Positions 50,742 through 59,374 of a stretch of 64,000 bases of DNA are shown in pieces. Numbering within the stretch: position 1 is the first letter of the stretch; every line of letters begins with the position of its first letter. A program made the position numbers and the translations under genes. The DNA is taken from positions 4,030,001 through 4,094,000 of the forward strand of contig NZ_CP059901.1 of NCBI RefSeq assembly GCF_014127285.1, in the 5' to 3' direction. Under the pieces are notes generated by a model. That model was not told the DNA's origin and searched no databases. It saw only the letters and a program-made list of their open reading frames with translations. The stretch comes from Mumia sp. ZJ1417. GTDB lineage: Bacteria; Actinomycetota; Actinomycetes; Propionibacteriales; Nocardioidaceae.

Positions 50742-52814
50742 GTGCCCCCACTGCTGCCGTTCCTCAGCCCGTCCTCCGGCTCGCCATGCGCGTCGGGGCG
50801 CGCCGCCCTCACCTGCCGCATGCGCTGCGGCGACGCGTGCGCCCACGACGCACCCAACACGTCCGACAACGCGTACTTCGGTGACGTCGCCACCGCGATG
50901 TCGCGCCGCGGCCTGCTGCGCGCCGGGGCGGTCGTCGGTGTCGGCGCTGCCGCCGCCGGCCTCTCGCTCGGCACCGCGGCACCTGCTGCCGCCACGCCGT
51001 CCGTCTCCGCAGGAGCCGGCACGAAGAGCTCCGGCCACGGCGGCGCGAGCGGCAAGGGCCTCGACTTCGTACCGGTCGACCCGAACACGCTCGACCAGGT
51101 CACCGTCCCGCCGGGCTACGCGCAGGCGGTGGTGATGGCGTGGGGCGACCCGCTCTTCAAGGGCGTCCCCGCCTTCGACGTCGACCGCCAGAACGCGGCC
51201 GCGCAACGCAAGCAGTTCGGCTTCAACAACGACTTCCTGGGGCTGCTCCCCCTCGGCCGCGGCCAGCACCTCATGGTCGTGAACCACGAGTACACCAGCG
51301 AGCAGATGATGCACCGCGGGTACGACGCCGCCAACCCGACGCGCGAGCAGGTCGAGATCGGCTGGGCGGCGCACGGGCTGAGCGTCGTCGTCGTCGAGGA
51401 GGAGCGCGGTACGGGCGCGCTCAGGCCGGTGCTCGGCCACCGCCTCAACCGCCGGTTCCACACCCAGACCGCGTTCGAGCTGACCGGTCCCGTCGCGGGC
51501 CACCCGCTCGTACGGACAAAGGCCGACCCGCGGGGGCGTACGGCCCTCGGCACGCTCAACAACTGCGGCGGCGGCCTCACCCCGTGGGGAACGTGGCTCA
51601 CGGCCGAGGAGAACGTCAACCAGTACTTCGCGAACGGCGCGACCGTCACCGACCCCGTCACGCTCGCCCGCCTCAAGCGGTACGGGGCCGCGGGCGGCGC
51701 GACGGAGCGCAAGTGGGAGCGGTTCGACGACCGCTTCGACGTGGCCAAGGAGCCGAACGAGATCAACCGGTTCGGCTGGGTCGTCGAGGTCGACCCGTAC
51801 GACCCGACGTCGACGCCGAAGAAGCGCACCGCTCTCGGCCGCTTCAAGCACGAGGCCGCCGAGCCGCGGATCACCGACGACGGCCGCGTCGCGATGTACA
51901 TGGGTGACGACGAGCGTTTCGACTACCTCTACAAGTTCGTCTCCTCCGGCACGGTGGCGCGCGGCGACAACGACTCCGCGCGCCGCCGCAACCGCGACGT
52001 TCTCGACAGCGGCACGCTCTACGTCGCGCGCTTCCTCGGCAACTCCTCTCAGGCCGAGATCGACGGCACGGGCGCGCTGCCGAGCGACGGCGCGTTCGAC
52101 GGCGTGGGCGTCTGGGTGCCACTGGTCAGCGGGACGACCTCGTACGTCAAGGGCATGACCGCCGAGGAGGTCCTGCTGTTCACGCGCCAGGCCGCCGACC
52201 TCGTCGGGGCCACCAAGATGGACCGCCCCGAGGACGTCCAGCCCAGCCCCCGTACGGGCAAGGTGTACGTCGCGCTGACCAACAACAGCAACCGTGGCGC
52301 GGCCGGCCAGGCGGTCGCCGACGAGGTCAACCCGCGCCACGCCAACAAGCACGGACACGTCCTCGAGCTCACCGAGCACGACGACGACGCAGCGGCGACC
52401 TCGTTCAGCTGGAACCTGCTGCTCGTGTGCGGCGACCCGAAGGACCCGACCACCTACTGGGGCGGCTTCGACGCGCGGCGCGTTTCACCGATCTCGTGCC
52501 CAGACAACGTCGCGTTCGACCCGCACGGCAACCTGTGGATCTCCACCGACGGCAACGCCCTCGGCTCGCACGACGGGCTGTTCGCAGTGCCGCTCGACGG
52601 CGATCGCCGCGGCCAGGTCAAGCAGTTCCTCACGGTGCCGGTCGGCGCGGAGACGTGCGGCCCGTGGATCGACGAGGACCGGGTGATGGTGTGCGTGCAG
52701 CACCCGGGCGAGAAGGACGGCGCGAGCGTCGATGCTCCGGCGTCGCGGTGGCCGGACGGTCCGGGCTCGGTGCCGCGTCCTGCCGTCGTCGCCGCGTGGC
52801 GCACCCGCCGCTGA
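50742..52814 (+). CDS. phoX: PhoX-family alkaline phosphatase, Tat-exported
   Basis: A 690-residue PhoX-type phosphatase. The N-terminal pre-region has the family CGDACAH...NTSDNAYFGD signature, then a twin-arginine signal MSRRGLLRAGAVVGVGAAAA at about 53-72 ending in APAAA. The mature beta-propeller has VVNHEYTSEQM, NNCGGGLTPWGTWLTAEEN and DNVAFDPHGNLWISTDGN, which contribute Ca/Fe ligands in known PhoX. GTG 50742 follows CCAGGAGACC. It would release phosphate from organic esters outside the cell and is probably induced by phosphate starvation. Confidence 0.93.
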   Translation: MPPLLPFLSPSSGSPCASGRAALTCRMRCGDACAHDAPNTSDNAYFGDVATAMSRRGLLRAGAVVGVGAAAAGLSLGTAAPAAATPSVSAGAGTKSSGHGGASGKGLDFVPVDPNTLDQVTVPPGYAQAVVMAWGDPLFKGVPAFDVDRQNAAAQRKQFGFNNDFLGLLPLGRGQHLMVVNHEYTSEQMMHRGYDAANPTREQVEIGWAAHGLSVVVVEEERGTGALRPVLGHRLNRRFHTQTAFELTGPVAGHPLVRTKADPRGRTALGTLNNCGGGLTPWGTWLTAEENVNQYFANGATVTDPVTLARLKRYGAAGGATERKWERFDDRFDVAKEPNEINRFGWVVEVDPYDPTSTPKKRTALGRFKHEAAEPRITDDGRVAMYMGDDERFDYLYKFVSSGTVARGDNDSARRRNRDVLDSGTLYVARFLGNSSQAEIDGTGALPSDGAFDGVGVWVPLVSGTTSYVKGMTAEEVLLFTRQAADLVGATKMDRPEDVQPSPRTGKVYVALTNNSNRGAAGQAVADEVNPRHANKHGHVLELTEHDDDAAATSFSWNLLLVCGDPKDPTTYWGGFDARRVSPISCPDNVAFDPHGNLWISTDGNALGSHDGLFAVPLDGDRRGQVKQFLTVPVGAETCGPWIDEDRVMVCVQHPGEKDGASVDAPASRWPDGPGSVPRPAVVAAWRTRR

Positions 52815-52854
52815 CGTCCCGCGCGCGGGGTGTGCCGGTTCCGCGGCGGCTAGC

Positions 52855-53775
52855 ATGGCCGCCGTGATGCCGACACGCCCCGCGAAGCCGATCGACGCGG
52901 GCATGGTCCTTGTCGGGCCCGACCTCCTCCTCCAGGGCAGCGAAGACTTCTACCCCGAGGAGCAGCCGGTCCGCGAGGTGACCGTCCCGGCGTTCCGCAT
53001 CGACCCTTGTGCGGTGACCAACGCGCAGTTCCGCCGTTTCGTCAAGGCCACCGGCCACGTCACGGTCGCCGAGCGGGCCCCTGACCTGCGTGAGTTCCCC
53101 GGGGCCGACCCGGCCGCGCTGGTGCCCGGATCCTTGGTCTTCACCCCGACCGAGGGCCCCGTCCCGCTCGACGACTGGCAGCGCTGGTGGCGCTGGCAGC
53201 CCGGCGCCGACTGGCGCCATCCGGAGGGTCCCGGCAGCACGCTCGACGGCCGCGAGAAGCACCCCGTCGTCCACGTCGCGTACGAGGACGCCGTCGCGTA
53301 CGTCCACTGGGCCGGCAAACGGCTGCCGACCGAGGAGGAGTGGGAGCTCGCGGCCCGCGGCGGGTTGGTCGGCGCCCGCTACGCGTGGGGCGACGAGTTC
53401 ATGCCGAAGGGCCGCGTCATGGCCAACACCTGGCACGGCGAGTTCCCGTGGCGCAACGACCTCCCGAAGAAGCGCGGGATGACCCAGCCGGTCGGGAGCT
53501 ACCCTCCGAACGGCTACGGCCTGTTCGACATGACCGGCAACACGTGGGAGTGGACGGGCACGCCGTGGTCGCAGACCCACGAGGGCGAGGTCGCGCCGCC
53601 GTCGTGCTGCGCGCCGGCAGCTCCGCTCGACGAGGGCACGCGCATGGTCACGAAGGGCGGGTCGCACCTGTGCGCGCCGTCGTACTGCCACCGTTACCGA
53701 CCAGCCGCGCGCCAGGGTCACGGCGTACGGAGCTCGACAGGACACGTCGGCTTCCGCTGCGCGGCCGACGCCTGA
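52855..53775 (+). CDS. formylglycine-generating enzyme (sulfatase-modifying factor)
   Basis: A 306-residue FGE/SUMF1-fold oxidase. The C-terminal GGSHLCAPSYCHRYRPAAR keeps both copper-binding active-site cysteines (LC and SYC) of true FGE, followed by HVGFRCAADA. Calcium-site motifs such as FDMTGNTWEW are also present. It converts the Cys of CxPxR sulfatase motifs to formylglycine. No sulfatase gene lies in the window, so its client is elsewhere. It begins 40 bp after phoX on the same strand. ATG 52855 was chosen; ATG 52867 is an alternative. Confidence 0.92.
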   Translation: MAAVMPTRPAKPIDAGMVLVGPDLLLQGSEDFYPEEQPVREVTVPAFRIDPCAVTNAQFRRFVKATGHVTVAERAPDLREFPGADPAALVPGSLVFTPTEGPVPLDDWQRWWRWQPGADWRHPEGPGSTLDGREKHPVVHVAYEDAVAYVHWAGKRLPTEEEWELAARGGLVGARYAWGDEFMPKGRVMANTWHGEFPWRNDLPKKRGMTQPVGSYPPNGYGLFDMTGNTWEWTGTPWSQTHEGEVAPPSCCAPAAPLDEGTRMVTKGGSHLCAPSYCHRYRPAARQGHGVRSSTGHVGFRCAADA

Positions 53776-53790
53776 GCCGAGCGCGTCCGC

Positions 53791-54507
53791 TCAGCCGACG
53801 CCGATCAGGCTCACGCTCAGCGCGAACCCCAGGACCACCGGGAAGGCGCTGAGCACGCCCAGCCGTATGAACGCGGTCGGGATGAGGTGCGCCACGATGT
53901 CGGCGATCACGACGCCCCCTGCCAGCGACAGGACACCGGCGACCACGTTGGGTCCGCCGAGGTCGAGCAGCAGGTCCGCGACCACGGCACTGAGCCCGCC
54001 GTACCCGACGAGCGCGATCCACGTCCGCATCACGTGCGCGCCGCTGGCCCCACCGTCGACGAGCAGCGCGGTGCCGACGACGGCCTCGGGGACGCCGCAG
54101 AGGAAGACCGCGACGACGACCGCGGCGGTGATGCCGTGCCCGTGCAGCGCCCCGACGATGATCACCGCCTCGGCAGCGACCGCGAGCAGGAGCGTCGCGA
54201 AGCGGTGCTCGATCTCGGGCGGTGCCTGCCGGGTGTCGGCGATCGCGGCACCTAGCCCCCGCTGCAGCATCAGGGTCGTGGCCAGCGCGACCCCGGCGAG
54301 CATCCCCCCGGCGATGACCAGCTCGCGACCAGCGTGGTCCGCCGCCTCGATGATGAGCTCGAACGACACCGCCCCGAGCAGCGCGCCAGCACCGATCCCG
54401 GCACCGACGGCGACCCACGACGGCCTCGGCGGGCGCCACAGTGCGAGCACCCCGCCGAGGACGAACGACGACGCGGCGACAACGCCCCACAGCAGCGCAC
54501 TCAGCAT
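53791..54507 (-). CDS. ZIP-like metal transporter family membrane protein
   Basis: A 238-residue membrane protein with about seven or eight helices in ZIP order. FELIIEAADHAG and AVFLCGVPEAVVGTALL correspond to the metal-site helices, but the usual HNxPEG is reduced to CGVPEA, so metal transport is uncertain. It is divergent from the GAP-family gene across a 138-bp region with two inverted repeats, and convergent with the FGE gene (15 bp). Confidence 0.7.
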   Translation of the reverse strand: MLSALLWGVVAASSFVLGGVLALWRPPRPSWVAVGAGIGAGALLGAVSFELIIEAADHAGRELVIAGGMLAGVALATTLMLQRGLGAAIADTRQAPPEIEHRFATLLLAVAAEAVIIVGALHGHGITAAVVVAVFLCGVPEAVVGTALLVDGGASGAHVMRTWIALVGYGGLSAVVADLLLDLGGPNVVAGVLSLAGGVVIADIVAHLIPTAFIRLGVLSAFPVVLGFALSVSLIGVG

Positions 54508-54518
54508 GAGAGCGACGC

Positions 54519-54584
54519 TCCCACATCACGCCACCGTGTGGGAATCTCCCGCGCGACCTTTGCCGTACGCCCCCTACCAAAGGT
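54519..54584. promoter_or_regulatory. two inverted repeats in a divergent promoter region
   Basis: TCCCACA (54519-54525)/TGTGGGA (54537-54543) and ACCTTTG (54556-54562)/CAAAGGT (54578-54584) are two perfect 7-bp inverted repeats within 66 bp between the ZIP-like and GAP-family starts. Operator function is inferred from symmetry and placement. Confidence 0.4.
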
Positions 54585-54645
54585 GGGGCCGTCGCTCGAC
54601 CTCCGGCCGATGCGCCATGAGCCTGGAGGCAGCGAGACTGAGGGA

Positions 54646-55353
54646 GTGACGCTCTCACTCGCGGGTTTCCTCCTGGTGATGGCGCTGGTCGACGGCACCA
54701 GCATCGGGACCCTCGTCATCCCCATCTGGCTCGTGCTGGTGACCCGGCGGGGCGAGCTCGGGCGGGTCCTGGCCTACCTCCTCACCATCGCCGCCTTCTA
54801 CCTCGTCCTCGGGCTCGCACTCGCCGCGGGCGCGTATGCCGTCGGGCCGGCGATCGTCGACGCGCTCGACTCCGTCGTGGGCGATGTGGTGGTGATCGCG
54901 GCGGGTGCTCTGCTGGTCTGGCTCAGCTATCGGGTCGATCCGAAGGCCAAGGCGAAGCGCGGCGAGGATCCAGAGTCGACCGCTCGTCGCTGGCACGAGC
55001 GCATCGCCGCGGCTCTGGGCACCCGCCGCGGCATCGTCGTCCTTGCTCTTGCCGCCGGTGCGGTCGAGGCCGCAAGCATGCTCCCCTACCTCGCGGCGAT
55101 CGGCGCACTCACGGCCGCCGACCTGGGCGCGGCCACGACGATCGCGACGCTCGTCGTGTACTGCCTCGTGATGATCACGCCCGCACTCGTCATCCTCGCG
55201 CTCCGGATCGTGGCGGCGCGCTGGGTCGACGCGCCGCTGCGTCGCTTCGGCACGTGGGCCGAGCGTGGTGCGGGCTCGGCGACGGCGTGGCTCCTCGGCA
55301 TCATCGGCGTGCTCCTGATCCTGAACGGGGTCGGTGCGCTCGTCTCGCGCTGA
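54646..55353 (+). CDS. GAP-family (Sap, sulfolipid-addressing-like) membrane protein
   Basis: A 235-residue membrane protein with six helices, the size and pattern of the GAP/Sap family (peptidoglycolipid-addressing proteins of mycobacteria). FLLVMALVDGTSIGTLVIPIWLVL is the family N-terminal helix with its polar DGTS, and GAVEAASMLPYLAAIGAL the second-half counterpart. GTG 54646 puts the first helix at the N-terminus as in relatives; ATG 54610 would add 12 polar residues. Family members help export lipids; the substrate here is unknown. Confidence 0.82.
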   Translation: MTLSLAGFLLVMALVDGTSIGTLVIPIWLVLVTRRGELGRVLAYLLTIAAFYLVLGLALAAGAYAVGPAIVDALDSVVGDVVVIAAGALLVWLSYRVDPKAKAKRGEDPESTARRWHERIAAALGTRRGIVVLALAAGAVEAASMLPYLAAIGALTAADLGAATTIATLVVYCLVMITPALVILALRIVAARWVDAPLRRFGTWAERGAGSATAWLLGIIGVLLILNGVGALVSR

Positions 55354-55416
55354 CCTGGCCGGCGCGACGCTGGTCCCCCGTGGCTCTCGCACCCACGTGT
55401 CCGTAGCCTTTTGCGC

Positions 55417-56040
55417 ATGGAGCCCACCGAGGACCCGGCACGGCGGATGCGCGTGTCCGACGCCGAACGCGAGCACGTCGCCGAGATCCTGCGCGCGGCC
55501 GCCGGCGACGGGCGCATCGACGCCGACGAGCTCGACGAGCGGCTCGGCGCCGCCTACACGGCCCGCACGGTCGCCGACCTCGTCCCGCTGACCGCCGACC
55601 TGCCGGATGCGCCGCCCTTCGCGCAGGCCCTCCCGGTCCGCCCCGCGCAGCCGGCGCAGCACGTGAATGCGGTCGTGCCGGCCGGCCCCGCACGCGAACG
55701 TGGGGTGGCGATCATGAGCGGCTTCGAGCGGCGCGGGGACTGGCTGGTCCCGCAGCACCTGACCGTCACCGCCGTGATGGGCGGCGCGCTCATCGACACC
55801 CGGCGCGCCCGGTTCAGCGCACCCGAGGTCGTCATCACCGTCAACGCGATCATGGGTGGCGCCGAGGTCGTAGTCGCCCCGACGACCCGCGTCGTGATGG
55901 ACGGCATCGGGATCATGGGCGGCTTCGGTGGTCCGACCGACGACAGCGAGGTCGGGCCGAACTCGCCGACAGTACGGGTCCGCGGGGTCGCGATCTGGGG
56001 CGGAGTCTCGGTGCGCCGCGGCACGCTCGACGAGCGTTGA
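55417..56040 (+). CDS. DUF1707 / LiaF-like cell-envelope protein
   Basis: A 207-residue soluble protein. Residues 10-65 are a DUF1707 domain (RVSDAEREHVAEILRAA, GRIDADELDERLGAAYTA). The C-terminal half (about 98-207) has repeated IMGG turns typical of the LiaF/DUF2154 cell-wall-stress beta-helix fold. Such proteins are associated with envelope-stress responses; the molecular role is not known. ATG 55417 is preceded by no strong ribosome binding site and lies 63 bp after the GAP gene. Confidence 0.85.
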   Translation: MEPTEDPARRMRVSDAEREHVAEILRAAAGDGRIDADELDERLGAAYTARTVADLVPLTADLPDAPPFAQALPVRPAQPAQHVNAVVPAGPARERGVAIMSGFERRGDWLVPQHLTVTAVMGGALIDTRRARFSAPEVVITVNAIMGGAEVVVAPTTRVVMDGIGIMGGFGGPTDDSEVGPNSPTVRVRGVAIWGGVSVRRGTLDER

Positions 56041-56184
56041 GCAATCGACCGGCGTTCTTCGCTCAGCGTTAATCGGTTGACCCGGCATGGCATCCTGGAT
56101 GGGCGATGAAGAACTGACACCGACTCCGCTCGCGTCCGAGGCCACGTGCCCGGCGAGCCCCTCCGGACCCCACGAGGTTCCTCG

Positions 56185-57852
56185 GTGTCTTCTTCTGCTC
56201 ATCCCCCCGCCGCTTCGCTCGCCGCCGCGACCAGCCGCGCGCTCGTCGCCCGCGGCATCACCGTCGCGTACGGGCTGCGCACCGTCCTCGACCGCGTCGC
56301 CCTGACCGCGTCTCCCGGTGAGCGCCTCGGGCTCGTCGGCGAGAACGGCGCCGGCAAGTCGACGCTGCTGCGTGTGCTCGCCGGGATCCAGGCGCCCGAC
56401 GACGGCACGGTCACGCGTCCCGCGCATGTGACATACCTCGGCCAGGTCCCCGACCTCCCCGACGACGGCACGATCCGCGATGCGGCCGACGCCGCGCTCG
56501 CCGACTTCCGCACTCTCGAGACGCGGATGCGCGCGCTCGAGCACGCGATGACCGACGGTGACGAGGCGGTGCTCGAGGAGTACGGCGACGTCCTCGACGA
56601 GTACGAGCGGCGCGACGGCTGGTCGGCGGACGCGCGGGCAGCACGCGCCCTCGCCGGACTCGGGCTCGGCGACGTCCCTTCGGACCGACGACTCTCGACC
56701 CTCTCGGGCGGGCAACGCTCGCGGCTCGCGCTCGCGCTGGCGCTGGTCGTGTCGGCGGACCTGATGCTTCTCGACGAGCCGACGAACCACCTCGACGACG
56801 CGGCGGTGGACTACCTGGAGCGCGCGCTCGCCGAGCAGCACGGCGCGGTCGTCGTGGTCTCGCACGACCGTGCCCTCCTCGACGCGACCTGCACCGGCAT
56901 CCTCGACCTCGACCCGACCCTCCACGTCGCGCCGGACGGCACCACGTCGACGGGATCGGCCCGCTACACCGGCGACTACACGGCGTACCTCGACGCGAAG
57001 GCGTCCGCCCGCCTGCGTTGGGCGCAGGCGCGCGACGCGTGGGAGACCGCGTACGCGGAGGCGAAGGCGGTCGTGACCAACGGCAGCCGGCAGGTCGGGC
57101 ACCAGGGCTACCGTGCGCCGCGCGACAACGACAAGTTCATCGGCCACTTCCTCGGCGAGCGCAAGGACGCCGCGGTGTCGAGGCGGGTCCGCGATGCCGA
57201 GAACCGGCTCGCGCGGCTCGCGGACCACCCGGTTCAACCGCCGCCGGAGAAGCGGGCGTTCACCGGACTCGTCGACGCCGCACCCGCCGACGGCGTGCTC
57301 GTCTCCGTCCGCGACGTCGTGGTGGCCGGACGCCTGCGTCTCGACGCGCTCGACGTCACCGCGGACAGCCGGCTGCTGGTCGTCGGTCCCAACGGCGCAG
57401 GAAAGTCCACGCTGCTCGGTGTCCTCGCCGGCGTCCTCGAGCCCGACTCCGGGACCGTACGACGGCAGCGTCGGCTGCGGGTCGGCTACCTCCCGCAGGA
57501 GGACGCGTATGCGGATCCGGGCGCGAGCGCGCTCGCTGCCTTCGCCGCCGGCCGCGACGCGCCGGCCGAGCAGTGGCGCGACGCGCTGCGCGAGACCGGC
57601 CTGCTGCACCCCCGCGACCTCGACAAGCCGGTGGCGGACCTGTCGATCGGACAGCAACGACGGCTGTCCCTCGCGCGGGTCGTCAGCGAGCACCCGCAGC
57701 TCCTGCTCCTCGACGAGCCGACCAACCACCTGTCGGTCGCGCTCGTCGAGGAGCTCCAGGAGGCGCTCGCCGCGTCGCGCGTCCCGGTCGTGCTGGTCAC
57801 CCACGACCGCTGGTGGCGTCGGGAGTGGGACGGCGCGACGCTCGCGCTCTGA
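56185..57852 (+). CDS. ABC-F family ATPase (possible antibiotic-resistance type)
   Basis: A 555-residue soluble protein with two ABC domains and no membrane segment. Domain 1: GENGAGKST at 52-60, LSGGQRSRLALA and LLDEPTNHLDD. Domain 2: GPNGAGKST, LSIGQQRRLSLA and LLDEPTNHLS. The interdomain linker (QVGHQGYRAPRDNDKFIGHF region) is long and charged, as in ribosome-acting ABC-F proteins. These act on the ribosomal E site as translation factors or protect against macrolides and similar drugs; which applies cannot be told here. GTG 56185 follows GAGG. Confidence 0.88.
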   Translation: MSSSAHPPAASLAAATSRALVARGITVAYGLRTVLDRVALTASPGERLGLVGENGAGKSTLLRVLAGIQAPDDGTVTRPAHVTYLGQVPDLPDDGTIRDAADAALADFRTLETRMRALEHAMTDGDEAVLEEYGDVLDEYERRDGWSADARAARALAGLGLGDVPSDRRLSTLSGGQRSRLALALALVVSADLMLLDEPTNHLDDAAVDYLERALAEQHGAVVVVSHDRALLDATCTGILDLDPTLHVAPDGTTSTGSARYTGDYTAYLDAKASARLRWAQARDAWETAYAEAKAVVTNGSRQVGHQGYRAPRDNDKFIGHFLGERKDAAVSRRVRDAENRLARLADHPVQPPPEKRAFTGLVDAAPADGVLVSVRDVVVAGRLRLDALDVTADSRLLVVGPNGAGKSTLLGVLAGVLEPDSGTVRRQRRLRVGYLPQEDAYADPGASALAAFAAGRDAPAEQWRDALRETGLLHPRDLDKPVADLSIGQQRRLSLARVVSEHPQLLLLDEPTNHLSVALVEELQEALAASRVPVVLVTHDRWWRREWDGATLAL

Positions 57853-57856
57853 CTGC

Positions 57857-57884
57857 TTGACGCATGCCGATATGGGTATATGAT
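57857..57884 (+). promoter_or_regulatory. sigma-70-type promoter giving a leaderless arsR-type mRNA
   Basis: TTGACG (57857-57862), 16 bp, TATGAT (57879-57884). The expected transcription start, 6-8 nt downstream, coincides with the ATG at 57892, so the message would be leaderless. The -10 area also contains GATATGGGTATATG, a possible autoregulatory site. Confidence 0.65.
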
Positions 57885-57891
57885 TCTTCCC

Positions 57892-58236
57892 ATGGCACGG
57901 GCAGCAACGACGTCGGACGTCTTCAACGCGATCGCCGAGCCGCGGCGCCGGGAGATCTTGGTGCTGCTGCGGACAGGCGAGCGGCCGGTGACCGAGCTGG
58001 CCGAGGAGCTGGGGATGACGCAGCCAGGGGCGTCCAAGCACCTCCGGGTGCTTCGGGAGGTCGGGCTGGTGCGAGACCGCAAGGCAGGCAAGCAGCGTCT
58101 GTACGGCCTTGACGCCCGCGGGCTGCGCCCGGTCCACGAGTGGGCCGGCGGGTTCGAGCAGTTCTGGAACGAGAGCTTCGACCGCCTGGACGCCTACGTG
58201 CAGGACCTCACACGACACGACAAGGAGATCGACTGA
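57892..58236 (+). CDS. ArsR-family winged-helix regulator
   Basis: A 114-residue ArsR-type regulator. The winged helix spans about 10-85 (AIAEPRRREILVLLRTGERPVTELAEELGMTQPGASKHLRVLREVGLV). No metal-binding ELCVC motif is present, so it belongs to the non-metal subgroup that precedes AHSA1/SRPBCC genes. The ATG at 57892 is chosen over 57880 because the latter lies in the -10 box. It is coupled to the AHSA1 gene by a TGATG overlap. Confidence 0.9.
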   Translation: MARAATTSDVFNAIAEPRRREILVLLRTGERPVTELAEELGMTQPGASKHLRVLREVGLVRDRKAGKQRLYGLDARGLRPVHEWAGGFEQFWNESFDRLDAYVQDLTRHDKEID

Positions 58237-58742
58237 TGAGCACGACAGGACAAGGAACGCCGCCGACGTCGACGGCAGCCGACCGCGAGATCGTCATCTC
58301 ACGGGTCATCAACGCCCCGCGGGAGCTGGTGTTCGAGGCGTTCACCGAGGTGCGGCACCTGTCGCAGTGGTGGGGACCGGAGGGGTTCACCACCACGACA
58401 CGGTCGTTCGAGTTCTGCGTCGGCGGAGAGTGGGACTTCGTGATGCACGGACCGGACGGGACGGACTACCAGGAGTGGATCACGTGGACCGGGATCGTCC
58501 CGTCGGAGCGGATCGCGATGCTGCACGGTGAGTCCCGCGACGACCCGAACGCCTTCGAGTCGGTCCTGACGTTCGAGCCGGACGGGGCGGCGACCCGCAT
58601 CGAGATGCGCACGGTGTTCCCCACCGCGGAGCTGCGCGCCGAGGCCGTCGAGAAGTTCCACGCGATCGAGGGCGGCCAGCAGACTCTGGGCAACCTGGCT
58701 GCCTACGTCGCCGAGATCGCTCGGTCGGGAGAGGAAGGCTGA
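58236..58742 (+). CDS. AHSA1/SRPBCC-family protein
   Basis: A 168-residue activator-of-Hsp90-like (AHSA1) SRPBCC protein: ISRVINAPRELVFEAFTEVRHLSQWWGPEGF opens the domain and FHAIEGGQQTLGNLAAYV ends it. It follows the ArsR gene (AAGGAG ribosome binding site inside the upstream gene) and precedes a DHFR-like gene, a common actinobacterial triad. A ligand-binding or catalytic role is likely; the substrate is unknown. Confidence 0.9.
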   Translation: MSTTGQGTPPTSTAADREIVISRVINAPRELVFEAFTEVRHLSQWWGPEGFTTTTRSFEFCVGGEWDFVMHGPDGTDYQEWITWTGIVPSERIAMLHGESRDDPNAFESVLTFEPDGAATRIEMRTVFPTAELRAEAVEKFHAIEGGQQTLGNLAAYVAEIARSGEEG

Positions 58743-59362
58743 TGGCCGGGACGGCGTTCTTCAGCGTGTCGATGTCGCTGGACGGCTTCATCGCGCCCGA
58801 GTCCTCGGACGAGCTCATGGGGAAGCAGTGGAGGGAGCTGCAGCAGTGGGTGTTCCCGCAGCGGTTCTTCCGGGAGAACCTGTTGCTCGGCGAGGGCGGC
58901 GAGGAGGGGCGCGACAACGACATCCTGCGAGAGACGTTCGCTCGCACCGGCGCGAGCGTCATGGGCAAGCGCATGTTCGACGCCGGCGAGGCGATGTGGC
59001 CGGAGCAGGCGCCGTTCCACACGTCGGTCTTCGTCGTGACGCACGAGAAGCGTGAGCCCTGGCAGCGGCCGGGCGGGACCACCTTCCACTTCGTCAACGA
59101 CGGCATCGAGTCCGCGCTCGACCAGGCCCGCGAGGCCGCCGGCGACCGCGACGTCCGCATCGCAGGCGGCGGCGAGACGATCCTCGAGTATGTGAACGCG
59201 GGCCTGGTCGACGAGTTCTCGATCGCGCTGTCGCCCGTGCTGTTCGGGTGCGGGGTCCGCCTGTTCGACGGCGTCGACGCCGACCGCGTCGCTCTGGAGC
59301 AGGTTCGCGCGGAGTCGTCGCGGAACGTGACCCACCTGACCTACGCCGTCCGGCAGCGTTAG
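58742..59362 (+). CDS. dihydrofolate-reductase-like (RibD C-terminal family) protein
   Basis: A 206-residue RibD_C/DHFR-fold protein: FFSVSMSLDGFIA at the N-terminus, GASVMGKRMFDAGEAMWP in the middle, and VRIAGGGETILEYVNAGLVDEF for the cofactor loop. Such YyaP-like enzymes use NADPH on unknown substrates and are not the folate-pathway DHFR. Its ATG overlaps the AHSA1 stop (TGATG), so it is the third gene of the operon. It ends 12 bp from the convergent hypothetical gene. Confidence 0.88.
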   Translation: MAGTAFFSVSMSLDGFIAPESSDELMGKQWRELQQWVFPQRFFRENLLLGEGGEEGRDNDILRETFARTGASVMGKRMFDAGEAMWPEQAPFHTSVFVVTHEKREPWQRPGGTTFHFVNDGIESALDQAREAAGDRDVRIAGGGETILEYVNAGLVDEFSIALSPVLFGCGVRLFDGVDADRVALEQVRAESSRNVTHLTYAVRQR

Positions 59363-59374
59363 CCTCTCGGCGCG

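Noticed and set aside
54655-58218. A 1187-codon minus-strand open frame across four + strand genes
   Set aside because: It is opposite recognised genes (GAP, DUF1707, ABC-F, ArsR), has low-complexity Arg/Asp/Val composition and no recognisable domain.
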